A stretch of DNA of 18,498 nucleotides from DYFC01 sp041658585 (GCA_041658585.1 JBAZZX010000052.1:1-18498); one strand, 5' to 3'. Numbered from the stretch's first letter, positions 7,137 to 14,622 are shown. Notes: generated by a model from the sequence alone, not told the origin. Program-made: numbers and translations.

Positions 7137-7187
7137 GCAAAACAGGTCCTCAATTTGAAAGGAAGACATGATTAAAAAACTTTTAGG
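7137..7187 (-). repeat. 51-bp dispersed repeat, copy B, with adjacent hairpin
   Basis: On the minus strand this reads like the segment at 8817-8867: a C..AAAA-TTTTTT stretch, then CATRTCTKCCTTTCARATWGAG and a terminal TTGTTTKGC-like end, with roughly three quarters of positions identical and no gap. A perfect hairpin CCCGAA-CGCT-TTCGGG lies beside it at 7198-7213. It fills most of the 162-bp gap between selD and the second TSUP gene. Confidence 0.5.
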
Positions 7188-7288
7188 TTCGCCTCGCCCC
7201 GAACGCTTTCGGGACTGAGTAATGAGCGCAAATACTCTATCCTCAGTTCAAATAAAAATATTTTGAATAATCCGGGTTAGGTAAATAT

Positions 7289-8065
7289 ATGGCCTTCTTT
7301 TACATCTTTCTTTTTCTTGCCGGCTGTGTAGGCGGTTTCTTCTCCGGACTTCTGGGTATCGGGGGGGGTATTATCATGTTCCCCCTTCTGTATTACCTTC
7401 CCCCGGCCCTCGGATTTGAGCCGATCTCCGTAAAACAAATCACCGGACTCACAATGATACAGGGCTTTTTTGCTTCCCTCACCGCCATGTTTTTTTACAA
7501 CAGAGAGAAGCTCGTGCATAAAAGCCTTGCCCTCACGCTTGGACTTTCTCTGTCCGTTTCCTCATTATTGGGCTCTCTGATATCAAAGGGAATATCCGAC
7601 AGATATCTGCTTTTCATATTCGGCATGCTTGCATTTGTAGCATCTTTGTTCATGTTTATTCCGAGAAGTTATGCAAAGGATGACACTACGGAAGATAAGG
7701 TGTCTTTTAATAAACCTATAGCTATAGCTATCGGGATCGTTGTCGGGTTTCTCATCGGAATGGTCGGTCAGGGAGGGGCATTTATCATTATTCCCATCCT
7801 TCTCTATGTCCTGAAAATACCCTTAAGAGTAGCCTTGGGCAGCACACTTGCCATAGGACTTTTCTCGGCTACTGCAGGCTTGATCGGGAAGGTTGCAACC
7901 GGTCAGGTCCCCTTTTACATGGCCGCTGCACTACTGCCGGGCGCTATGATGACCGCCCGGTTTGGCGGCATCGTAAGCAAAAAAACCCATGCACAACTCT
8001 TGCGCTGGCTGCTTGCCATCATTATCTCTGCCACAGCCATAAAGGTCTGGTACGACATCTTTTAG
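7289..8065 (+). CDS. TSUP (TauE/SafE) family membrane permease, copy 2
   Basis: The 258-residue permease is paralogous to the one at 5248-6030. It shares GGFFSGLLGIGGGIIMFPLLYYLPP at the start, GFLIGMVGQGGAFIIIPILLYVL in the second half, then RVALGSTLAIG, and the C-terminal RWLLAIIISATAIKVWYDIF. About eight membrane segments are visible. No strong ribosome site precedes the ATG (GGGTTAGG is nearest). The 162-bp gap after selD contains a repeat, so this copy may have its own promoter. Together with the first copy it brackets selD, hinting at two related substrates or two halves of one transport route. Confidence 0.9.
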   Translation: MAFFYIFLFLAGCVGGFFSGLLGIGGGIIMFPLLYYLPPALGFEPISVKQITGLTMIQGFFASLTAMFFYNREKLVHKSLALTLGLSLSVSSLLGSLISKGISDRYLLFIFGMLAFVASLFMFIPRSYAKDDTTEDKVSFNKPIAIAIGIVVGFLIGMVGQGGAFIIIPILLYVLKIPLRVALGSTLAIGLFSATAGLIGKVATGQVPFYMAAALLPGAMMTARFGGIVSKKTHAQLLRWLLAIIISATAIKVWYDIF

Positions 8066-8130
8066 TCCTGAAGCTGGATTGTCATAAGAATAAATATTAA
8101 TCCCCTCTCATAAAAGGGAGATTAACCAAA

Positions 8131-8281
8131 AAACTGCGTATGTCTAAAATAAATTTATTTAACTCGATGATTTTATTTAGAAAGATAGTTCATGGTAATT
8201 GCATGAAAATATTTTGGTAACACATCTATATAAGTACATTATTGTATCGAAAAATAAATTTATTTTAGACATACGCAGTTT
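8131..8281. mobile_element. 151-bp MITE with perfect 30-bp terminal inverted repeats
   Basis: The left end (8131-8160, AAACTGCGTATGTCTAAAAT onward) and the right end (8252-8281) are exact reverse complements over 30 bases. The inner part of each end, AAATAAATTTATTT, is itself a 14-bp palindrome. The 91-bp interior is AT-rich and non-coding. No clear target-site duplication is visible. It lies between convergent genes (TSUP copy 2 and the CBS protein). It is best read as a non-autonomous transposon relic; a role as a two-way terminator is possible. Confidence 0.75.
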
Positions 8282-8320
8282 CTATGACATTCTAATTGCA
8301 TTTTTCGGGTTAAGCGGCCA

Positions 8321-8776
8321 TTATAATTGTTCCGCTGCGATCCCTTTTATTAGGTCCTTTTTCCCGATAATCCCGACAAGCTTACCCTCTCTCACGACAG
8401 GGAGGATATGTATCCGCTTTTCCGTCATGATTGTGGCAATATACTCGACCGACGCCTCTTCATCAACGGTAATGATCTCCTTTGTGCATATGTCTTCTAC
8501 CATCGCCGCCGCCATCTTCCTGATGTCCGATTCCATTTTGCTCGTACCGAGCGGGATATAGGCGTCGAAAAGCCTTAGTATTGTCGGTATGTGCAGCCTG
8601 CTGTTCTTGCTGATGAGATCGTTTTCAGTGACTATCCCGACGATTTTCCCTTTGTCATCAACAACAGGCGCCCCGCTGATCTGCTGCTTCATAAGCAGCC
8701 GAGCAAGTTCCTCAATCGTCGTCTCCGGTTTCACCGTAATAACTTCCTTTGTCATGATGTCTTTTGCCTTTAGCAT
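8321..8776 (-). CDS. CBS-domain-pair protein
   Basis: The 151-residue protein consists of two CBS motifs. The first is AKDIMTKEVITVKPETTIEELARLLMKQQISGAPVVDDKGKIVGIVTENDLI (4-55); the second is VEDICTKEIITVDEEASVEYIATIMTEKRIHILPVVREGKLVGIIGKKDLI (93-143). CBS pairs bind adenosine nucleotides and act as energy or stress sensors, but stand-alone ones have no fixed target. The ATG has a strong AGGAGG site 6 bases away. No membrane segment or catalytic domain is attached, and neighbours do not reveal a partner. Confidence 0.92.
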   Translation of the reverse strand: MLKAKDIMTKEVITVKPETTIEELARLLMKQQISGAPVVDDKGKIVGIVTENDLISKNSRLHIPTILRLFDAYIPLGTSKMESDIRKMAAAMVEDICTKEIITVDEEASVEYIATIMTEKRIHILPVVREGKLVGIIGKKDLIKGIAAEQL

Positions 8777-8816
8777 ATATCCTCCTCTTTTTAGTTCCTG
8801 ATTTTATCTAACCTTT

Positions 8817-8867
8817 GCCAAACAAGTTCTCTATCTGAAAGGCAGATATGGTAAAAAAAGTTTTGAG
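8817..8867 (-). repeat. 51-bp dispersed repeat, copy A
   Basis: This matches the segment at 7137-7187 in the same orientation at roughly three quarters of positions. In both copies a GC-rich hairpin lies directly on the 5' side when read on the minus strand. Confidence 0.5.
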
Positions 8868-8892
8868 CCGCCGGTAAATTTTCACCTGCGGC
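8853..8892 (-). terminator. Candidate terminator of the argD-argF-M23 transcript
   Basis: Read on the minus strand, GCCGC-A-GGT and ACC-G-GCGGC pair around an 8-base loop (8892-8867), followed by TCAAAAC and then seven Ts (8859-8853). It lies about 55 bases beyond the stop of the M23 peptidase gene. The short gap between stem and T run makes the call moderate. It overlaps the dispersed repeat copy A. Confidence 0.45.
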
Positions 8893-8947
8893 GGGACAAT
8901 GGAATTCAGCATGTCCATGTCTTTCATATGGTATAAGTTTATCAGAC

Positions 8948-9799
8948 TCAGAGCTGCAGTTTCATCAATGAAACCGGGTTCACATTGATACCCGCCACCT
9001 TAACCCCGAAGTGAAGATGCGGGCCGGTTGATCTGCCGGATGATCCGACAAAGCCGATGGCGTCGCCTTTTGAGACAATATCCCCTGACTTTACGTTGAA
9101 TCCGGAGAGATGCATATATATCGAAAATATCCCCTGGCCGTGATCGAGGACAAGCGTATTGCCTCCGTAGAATAATCCCTCGGACAGAACGACCTTTCCG
9201 CTGTTTGACGCCCTAACCTGCTCTCCTTCCTTACCTCTGATATCCATCCCCCTGTGAACGCTTGTCCATTTTTCGTTCATTACCCGCTTTGTCCCGAAAA
9301 CGGTCGAGATTTCATTTTCCAGCGGCGCAATAAATTTTCCTTCCCACATTCTTTCCGATACGTTCTGCCAGATATCCTTTAGTTTTTTATTTTCCTTCTC
9401 CACTCTGTCAAGATCCTCGGGACTCGGGAAAACTTTTTCATCAGGGAGAGACAGGTGCAATTCAGGAAATTTGGGTTGCTTTACAAGTAATTTCAGTTTT
9501 ATTTTCTTTTTTCCTGCCGTTACATTAACGTTATATGCCTTTGGTTTTGTTTGAATATCAACGGCCCATATGGCAATGTAACAGCCCTCGCCGCGCTTAC
9601 TGAATGAAATCTCTGCCTTACCAAATAAAGCGGATATGGGCCGGCCGTTATCTACCCCTGTCACCCTGATGATAAAGGCGTCGCCGGGGCTGATTTTTTT
9701 GGGAGAGATTTCTGCATGGATAGGTTTTGCATAGGAAGATGCAGGGACAATAAGACTGAGAATAACTAAAAAAAATAAAACTGCAATCGATTGTTTCAT
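8948..9799 (-). CDS. Secreted M23-family metallopeptidase (LytM/NlpD-like)
   Basis: The 283-residue precursor begins with a signal peptide (MKQSIAVLFFLVILSLIVPASSYA), so the product works in the periplasm. An immunoglobulin-like or linker region follows (25-130), and a short charged helix (EDLDRVEKENKKLKDIW) precedes the peptidase domain at about 165-280. Zinc and active-site motifs are intact: HRGMDIRG and, near the end, GPHLHFG. M23 enzymes cut cross-links in peptidoglycan. The gene sits 21 bases after argF and likely rides on the argDF transcript; there is no obvious metabolic link. Confidence 0.9.
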   Translation of the reverse strand: MKQSIAVLFFLVILSLIVPASSYAKPIHAEISPKKISPGDAFIIRVTGVDNGRPISALFGKAEISFSKRGEGCYIAIWAVDIQTKPKAYNVNVTAGKKKIKLKLLVKQPKFPELHLSLPDEKVFPSPEDLDRVEKENKKLKDIWQNVSERMWEGKFIAPLENEISTVFGTKRVMNEKWTSVHRGMDIRGKEGEQVRASNSGKVVLSEGLFYGGNTLVLDHGQGIFSIYMHLSGFNVKSGDIVSKGDAIGFVGSSGRSTGPHLHFGVKVAGINVNPVSLMKLQL

Positions 9800-9820
9800 C
9801 TGAAAATACCTGTTTTTTCT

Positions 9821-10726
9821 TTACGTCAGTAGAAATTCCAGCAGCGCCTTTTGCGTATGCAGCCTGTTTTCTGCCTGGTCGAAGACGGCGCTTTGCGGGC
9901 TGTCCATAACCTCATCGGTAATTTCTTCTCCACGGTGAGCAGGCATACAATGAAGCACAAGCGCGTCCTTCTTTGCATGGGAAAGCAGTTCACCATTAAT
10001 CTGATACTTTTTGAACTTCCGTTTTTTCCGCGACGCATCTTTTTCCTGTCCCATGCTGACCCAGACGTCCGTATAAACAACATCGGCATTTGCAGCAGCC
10101 TCTGCCGGCTCTCTTATAACGGTTATTTGACCGGATGAAGATGTCCTTGCCTTTTCCAGCACATCGGGGTCGGGTTCGTATCCTTTCGGACATGCAAGTA
10201 TGATGTGCATTCCGGTAAGCGAAGCAGCTTCTATGAGCGAATGCGCAACATTATTACCGTCTCCGATAAAAGCAAGCCTAAGACCTTTCAGCTTACCCTT
10301 CTTTTCATAAACGGTCATCAGGTCGGCCAATGCCTGGCAGGGATGATGCAAATCACTCAGCCCGTTGACCACAGGTATTGAGGCATAAGAAGCAAATTCC
10401 GTCAGGGTGTTATGACTGTATGTCCTTATGATGATCCCGTTCAGATATCTCGAGAGCACCTTTGCGCTGTCATGAATGGTTTCTCCCCGTCCTATCTGAA
10501 TCTCTTTCGGGTTCATATAGATAGACTGGCCCCCGAGTTGATAGACGCCGACTTCCAGCGATACCCTTGTTCGAGTCGATGACTTTTCAAAAAGAAGCCC
10601 AATGCTCTTCCCGAGGAGAGGACACTTATTTGCATCAACGCCGGACTTAAGTTCAATTGACCTTGTAATAAGTCCGTTAAGCTCATCTGAGGACAAATCC
10701 AAAACAGTCAAAAAGTCTTTTTTCAT
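9821..10726 (-). CDS. argF: Ornithine carbamoyltransferase
   Basis: This enzyme converts ornithine and carbamoyl phosphate to citrulline in arginine synthesis. The 301-residue protein has the carbamoyl-phosphate motif FEKSSTRTRVSLEVG, HPCQALADL for carbamoyl transfer, and the ornithine loop HCMPAHRGEE. Length and N-terminus (MKKDFLTVLDLSSDELNGLI) are normal for the family. AGAG precedes the ATG. It follows argD by 13 bases on the same strand, so it forms an arginine operon fragment with it. Confidence 0.97.
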   Translation of the reverse strand: MKKDFLTVLDLSSDELNGLITRSIELKSGVDANKCPLLGKSIGLLFEKSSTRTRVSLEVGVYQLGGQSIYMNPKEIQIGRGETIHDSAKVLSRYLNGIIIRTYSHNTLTEFASYASIPVVNGLSDLHHPCQALADLMTVYEKKGKLKGLRLAFIGDGNNVAHSLIEAASLTGMHIILACPKGYEPDPDVLEKARTSSSGQITVIREPAEAAANADVVYTDVWVSMGQEKDASRKKRKFKKYQINGELLSHAKKDALVLHCMPAHRGEEITDEVMDSPQSAVFDQAENRLHTQKALLEFLLT

Positions 10727-10739
10727 CTCTTTTTTTCCG

Positions 10740-11936
10740 TTACAGTTTCAGGAAAATCCCGTGAAGGACGTCAATCAACTGCTCGATGTCTTTTTTCTGC
10801 ACGATCAGCGGTGGGATAAAACGCAATACGTTCCCGGAAGTGCAGTTGATAAGCAAACCTTTTTCAAGACATGCCTTAACTATAGGCGCAACATCGGTTG
10901 TCAGTTCTATTCCGAGCAGAAGCCCTTTGCCTCTGACTTCATTGACAAGATTCGGGAATTCCTTTTTCAGGCCTTCCAGTTTTTCTATAAAATGTTTACT
11001 CATCCTGTTGCACTGATCAAGGATAAACCCGTCTTCAAGCAATGTGTCAATCGTTGCCACTGCGGCAGCGCAGACCAGCGGATTGCCGCCAAAGGTTGAG
11101 GCGTGATTTCCGGGCTGAAATCCGGATGCTACCCTGTCTGTAGCAAGCATGGCGCCAATTGGTACGCCGCCTCCGAGTCCTTTTGCGATAGTCATGATGT
11201 CCGGCGTAATACCGTAATGCTCGTAGGCAAAAAGCTTTCCGGTCCTTCCCATGCCGGTTTGCACCTCGTCAAGAATAAGCAGAATATTATTTTCATTGCA
11301 GAGTTCTCTTACCTGTCCGAGATAGTTTTGGTTTGGAACTCTGACCCCGCCTTCTCCCTGAATCGGTTCCAATAAAATGGCGCAGGTGTTTCTTGTCACC
11401 GCCTCTTTCATCGCTTTTATATCATCAAAAGGCACATATTCAAACCCCGGCACCAGCGGTTCAAAACCCTTATGAAATTTTTTCTGTCCGGTGGCGGTAA
11501 GCGCGGCATAAGTCCTGCCATGAAATGAATTCTCTGCGGTTATTATTTCAAACCGCTCCGGACTGATCTGTTCACCGGCATATTTTCGGGCGAGTTTGAT
11601 CGCCGCCTCAATCGCCTCCGCTCCGGAGTTGCAGAAAAATACCTTATCGGCAAAGGAATTTTCAACAAGCAGTTTTGCAAGCTTTATCTGAGGCTCTATA
11701 TAATAGTAGTTGGAGACATGAATAAGCCGCTGCGCCTGTTTTTGAATCGCCACAACTACACGGGGATGACAATGGCCGAGGATATCCACTGCCACACCTG
11801 CCACAAAATCCAGATATTCCTTGCCGTCGGAACCCCATACTTTCATACCCCGCCCCTTTCTGAGGACGACGGGATACCTGCCGTAGGTGTTCATGATGTA
11901 ACGGCTTGCGTCATCAAAGAATTTTTTCATTTCCAT
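10740..11936 (-). CDS. argD: Acetylornithine aminotransferase
   Basis: This PLP enzyme converts N-acetylglutamate semialdehyde to N-acetylornithine (and may also act in lysine synthesis). The 398-residue chain has all class-III aminotransferase marks: FCNSGAEAIEAAIKLAR, the LLEPIQGEGG strand, ILDEVQTGMGRTG and the PLP lysine in IAKGLGGGVPIGAM. Two Met codons, 11936 and 11930, are candidate starts and neither has a good ribosome site. The gene is divergent from rpsP with a 119-bp spacer that must hold both promoters. argB, argC and argJ are not in the window. Confidence 0.97.
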   Translation of the reverse strand: MEMKKFFDDASRYIMNTYGRYPVVLRKGRGMKVWGSDGKEYLDFVAGVAVDILGHCHPRVVVAIQKQAQRLIHVSNYYYIEPQIKLAKLLVENSFADKVFFCNSGAEAIEAAIKLARKYAGEQISPERFEIITAENSFHGRTYAALTATGQKKFHKGFEPLVPGFEYVPFDDIKAMKEAVTRNTCAILLEPIQGEGGVRVPNQNYLGQVRELCNENNILLILDEVQTGMGRTGKLFAYEHYGITPDIMTIAKGLGGGVPIGAMLATDRVASGFQPGNHASTFGGNPLVCAAAVATIDTLLEDGFILDQCNRMSKHFIEKLEGLKKEFPNLVNEVRGKGLLLGIELTTDVAPIVKACLEKGLLINCTSGNVLRFIPPLIVQKKDIEQLIDVLHGIFLKL

Positions 11937-11999
11937 GTGTGTGATAATAACGGAAAATACGCCGAAAAATCAAACGGTGGATCGGCAGCGGCGGCGAAC

Positions 12000-12029
12000 T
12001 TTACTTTATTCCCTGAAATATATTAAAAT
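12000..12029 (+). promoter_or_regulatory. Candidate promoter of the rpsP operon
   Basis: TTTACT (12000-12005) and TAAAAT (12024-12029) are separated by 18 bases, a passable sigma70 pair 26 bases upstream of the rpsP start. The match to consensus is moderate. Confidence 0.35.
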
Positions 12030-12055
12030 GGTAGACTTTACAAGGAGGTGATGGC

Positions 12056-12292
12056 TTGGTAAAAATCAGACTTACACGATTAGGTGCGCATAAGAGACCT
12101 TTCTACAGGGTGGTAGTTGCCGATTCCAGGGCAAGGAGAGACGGGCCTTTTATAGAAATTGTCGGGACTTACAATCCCTTAAAAGAACCTTCAGAGGTTA
12201 TAATTGATCTGGAAAAGGCAAAACATTGGTTGCAGCAAGGAGCACAACCTACTAATAAAGTTAAAAAGCTTATGCAAAGGGCCGGACTGTAA
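12056..12292 (+). CDS. rpsP: 30S ribosomal protein bS16
   Basis: The 78-residue protein begins VKIRLTRLGAHKRPFYRVVVADSRARRDG, the signature of bS16, and continues FIEIVGTYNPL. It starts at a TTG (12056-12058) with an AAGGAGGTG ribosome site 5 bases upstream; the nearby ATG at 12051 is out of frame and reaches a stop in four codons. It heads the ribosomal/tRNA-modification operon rpsP-khpA-trmD-rplS-rnhB. Confidence 0.97.
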   Translation: MVKIRLTRLGAHKRPFYRVVVADSRARRDGPFIEIVGTYNPLKEPSEVIIDLEKAKHWLQQGAQPTNKVKKLMQRAGL

Positions 12293-12325
12293 ACTGCCCT
12301 AAACTCATATGGAGGTAGGACATTA

Positions 12326-12556
12326 ATGAAAGAATTAGTTGAGAAAATGGCGAAGGCTCTGGTAGACAAACCGGAAGATGTGAATGTCACAGAAGTTCAA
12401 GGCGAAAAAACCACTGTTTTTGAGCTTAGGGTTGCACAAACTGATCTCGGAAAGGTCATAGGTAAACAGGGAAAAACAGCGCGCGCTATGAGGACGATCC
12501 TCAGTGCCTCCGGAACAAAAATAGGCAAACGTTGCGTGCTTGAAATTCTTGAATAA
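12326..12556 (+). CDS. khpA: KH-domain RNA-binding protein KhpA
   Basis: The 76-residue protein is a single KH domain with the GxxG loop in GKVIGKQGKTARAMRTIL and the closing KRCVLEIL strand. KhpA works with KhpB as a small-RNA chaperone in many bacteria. It follows rpsP, its usual place, with GGAGG upstream. Normally rimM is the next gene; here it is not. Confidence 0.95.
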   Translation: MKELVEKMAKALVDKPEDVNVTEVQGEKTTVFELRVAQTDLGKVIGKQGKTARAMRTILSASGTKIGKRCVLEILE

Positions 12557-12574
12557 AAGCTTTGCTCCTTATCG

Positions 12575-12608
12575 GGATGTGAAAAGGCTTCTTTAGCGCA
12601 ACACATCC
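12575..12608 (+). terminator. Hairpin followed by T-rich run between khpA and trmD
   Basis: GGATGTG (12575-12581) pairs with CACATCC (12602-12608), seven base pairs around a 20-base loop, followed by TTTATTA. It lies in the place normally held by rimM and may act as a weak terminator or attenuator. Confidence 0.35.
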
Positions 12609-12633
12609 TTTATTAAATCAAATTGGATATTAA

Positions 12634-12670
12634 AAGGGGTAGAAGGATAATAATTTTCCTTTTACCCCTT
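12634..12670 (+). promoter_or_regulatory. Thirteen-pair hairpin just upstream of trmD
   Basis: AAGGGGTAGAAGG (12634-12646) pairs with CCTTTTACCCCTT (12658-12670): thirteen pairs, one of them G-U, around an 11-base AT loop. The left arm contains the only purine-rich ribosome-site-like sequence upstream of trmD, so folding would hide it. This could be a translational control element. Confidence 0.5.
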
Positions 12671-12686
12671 AATGTTTCTTCATAAT

Positions 12687-13427
12687 ATGAAATGCTCTAT
12701 CATCACGATTTTCCCTGAAATCTTTCATGCTTATCTTAACGAGAGCATAATGAAAAGGGCGGCCCTGAAAGGCCTCCTTGATGTAGCAATACACAATCTC
12801 AGAGATTACACGACGGACAAGCACAGGACTGTTGACGATTATCCATATGGCGGAGGCGCCGGGATGGTGATGAAACCTGAACCATTTTTTAAGGCTGTTG
12901 AAACGATATGTCCGGACCCATCCTCAAGGAGGGTGATCATGCTGAGTCCGGCAGGGAAGCGGTTTGAACAGGAAACGGCGGTTGAGCTTTCCAATGAGAG
13001 CAAAACTCTGGTTTTCCTGTGCGGAAGATACGAAGCCATTGATGAAAGGGTCAGAACGGAATTGGTAAACGATGAAATATCGGCGGGAGATTATGTGTTG
13101 ACTGGCGGAGAATTGCCCGCATTGGTTATAATAGATGCTGTTGCAAGATTGATCCCCGGCGTGCTTGGTGATGAACATTCCGCCGAGGTGGAATCTTTTT
13201 CATGGGGGATACTCGACTATCCTCATTTTACAAGGCCGCCTGAGTTCAGGAATCTCAAGGCTCCTGAAACTTTGCTTTCGGGACATCATAAGGATATAGA
13301 ACGCTGGAGGAGGAAAGAGGCGCTCAGGCGCACTTTGATGAACAGGCCCGATCTTCTTGAAAAGGCAAGCCTCAGCGATATTGACTATAAATTGATCAAA
13401 GAGATAAAGGAGGAAGAAACACTATGA
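12687..13427 (+). CDS. trmD: tRNA (guanine37-N1)-methyltransferase
   Basis: TrmD methylates G37 next to the anticodon and prevents frameshifting. The protein (246 residues from the ATG at 12687) starts MKCSIITIFPEIFHAYL and has the trefoil-knot SAM site LCGRYEAIDERV and DYVLTGGELPALVIIDAVARLIPGVLG, plus the linker PHFTRPPEF. An ATG at 12672 adds five residues (MFLHN) that the family does not have. Neither start has a visible ribosome site. The stop overlaps the rplS start (ATGA at 13424-13427). Confidence 0.97.
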   Translation: MKCSIITIFPEIFHAYLNESIMKRAALKGLLDVAIHNLRDYTTDKHRTVDDYPYGGGAGMVMKPEPFFKAVETICPDPSSRRVIMLSPAGKRFEQETAVELSNESKTLVFLCGRYEAIDERVRTELVNDEISAGDYVLTGGELPALVIIDAVARLIPGVLGDEHSAEVESFSWGILDYPHFTRPPEFRNLKAPETLLSGHHKDIERWRRKEALRRTLMNRPDLLEKASLSDIDYKLIKEIKEEETL

Positions 13428-13843
13428 ACTTGATAGGAGCAGTTGAGGAGGGGATGAGAAGAGAGGTTACCGCTTTCAGCATCGGTGATACGGTAAGGGT
13501 TTTCGTAAAGGTTGTCGAAGGCGACAAAGAGAGGATACAGCCCTTTGACGGTGTTGTAATTGCACGAAAGGGAAGCCAGGTCAGAGAGACCTTTATGGTA
13601 AGAAAGATATCTTTCGGAGTCGGTGTTGAAAAAATCTTTCCTCTCCATTCACCCTCTGTTGACAAGATTGAAGTCTTGAAAAGAGGCAGCGTAAGAAGGG
13701 CAAAACTGTATTATCTCAGAGGTAAAAAAGGCAAGGCGGCAAAGATAAAAGAGAAAGAGCGCGAAAGGGTCTTGAAGCCTGTTGCAGCGCAGACAGCGGA
13801 AACACAACCGGCTGGAACTCAGGCCGCCGAAGCAACCGAATAA
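13424..13843 (+). CDS. rplS: 50S ribosomal protein bL19
   Basis: The 139-residue protein has the bL19 core: FSIGDTVRVFVKVVEGDKERIQPFDGVVIARKG, then VRETFMVRKISFGVGVEKIFPLHSPSVDKIEVLKRG and VRRAKLYYLRGKKGKAAKI. The last 25 or so residues (Ala-Gln-Thr-Glu-Pro rich) are a disordered extension beyond the standard length. The start codon overlaps the trmD stop and has AAGGAGG upstream. Confidence 0.97.
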   Translation: MNLIGAVEEGMRREVTAFSIGDTVRVFVKVVEGDKERIQPFDGVVIARKGSQVRETFMVRKISFGVGVEKIFPLHSPSVDKIEVLKRGSVRRAKLYYLRGKKGKAAKIKEKERERVLKPVAAQTAETQPAGTQAAEATE

Positions 13844-13885
13844 TTATTTAAGGAATTGCATCTCAACTATCATTGACCCAAAAAT

Positions 13886-13940
13886 ACCCCTCTCTTACAC
13901 GGAGGGGTCAGGGTCGCCCCGGCGACTCGCTGAGGCGAGG
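13886..13940. repeat. Triple-hairpin palindromic repeat upstream of rnhB
   Basis: Three hairpins follow one another: ACCCCTC...GAGGGGT (13886-13908), GTCGCC-CC-GGCGAC (13912-13925) and CTCGC-TGAG-GCGAG (13926-13939). The last supplies the GAGG that serves as ribosome site for rnhB. It resembles a short dispersed REP-like sequence inserted between rplS and rnhB. Confidence 0.5.
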
Positions 13941-13947
13941 AACTCTT

Positions 13948-14559
13948 ATGGATATTTACCGGCATGATGAAGACCTGCGCAATAATGGGTTCCAAAGGAT
14001 AGCCGGTATAGATGAAGCCGGACGGGGTCCCCTTGCCGGTCCTGTCGTAGCCGCTGCAGTCGTCCTGAAGGGAAATACAAGGATAAAAGGTCTCAGGGAT
14101 TCCAAGAAAGTGCCGGAAAAAGAGAGGGAATCCCTTTTTATTGAGATTCGAGATACGGCATTAGATATCGGGATTGGTATTGTAAACCATGAGGATATTG
14201 ACAGAATAAACATCCTGAGAGCCTCAAAGCTTGCCATGAAACTTGCAGTAGAAAACCTCTCCGAGCTACCCGATTTTCTTGTTATAGACGCCGTAACTCT
14301 TCCGTCAGTCCCAATAAAACAAACGTCCCCCTTCAAGGGAGAAAGCGTCAGCGCATCCGTTGCGGCAGCCTCCATTATCGCAAAGGTCACGAGAGACAGG
14401 ATCATGTGTGAATACCACAATCAATATCCTGAATACAATTTTAATAAACATAAAGGTTACTCCACAAAAGAGCATATGGAGCTGATCCAACTCTACGGCC
14501 CCTGCCCCATTCACCGTAAAAGCTTCTGCAAAGTTATGACCCTGGAACTGCCGTTTTAA
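13948..14559 (+). CDS. rnhB: Ribonuclease HII
   Basis: RNase HII removes ribonucleotides embedded in DNA and RNA primers. From ATG 13948 the protein has 203 residues. It shows the type-2 RNase H core RIAGIDEAGRGPLAGPVVAAAV with the catalytic Asp-Glu, LVIDAV for the third acidic residue, and SVAAASIIAKVTRDRIM. The frame is open further upstream to 13873, but that stretch is the palindromic repeat and gives no family sequence. GAGG at 13937-13940 is 7 bases from the ATG. It is the last gene of the rpsP operon. Confidence 0.95.
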   Translation: MDIYRHDEDLRNNGFQRIAGIDEAGRGPLAGPVVAAAVVLKGNTRIKGLRDSKKVPEKERESLFIEIRDTALDIGIGIVNHEDIDRINILRASKLAMKLAVENLSELPDFLVIDAVTLPSVPIKQTSPFKGESVSASVAAASIIAKVTRDRIMCEYHNQYPEYNFNKHKGYSTKEHMELIQLYGPCPIHRKSFCKVMTLELPF

Positions 14560-14562
14560 AAT

Positions 14563-14601
14563 TGACACATCCCATTCTTCTTGTCAAAATGGGATGTGTC
14601 A
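14563..14601. terminator. Strong hairpin after rnhB, likely operon end
   Basis: TGACACATCCCATT (14563-14576) and AATGGGATGTGTCA (14588-14601) form a perfect 14-bp stem with an 11-base loop, starting four bases after the rnhB stop. There is no long T run on the plus strand, but on the minus strand ATTTTAAAA follows. It probably ends the rpsP-rnhB transcript and may act in both directions. Confidence 0.5.
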
Positions 14602-14622
14602 CTATTTCCACTTATCCAATTT

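Noticed and set aside
8199..8561. Plus-strand 120-residue frame
   Set aside because: It runs through the MITE end and antisense to the CBS-domain gene, with no family signal.
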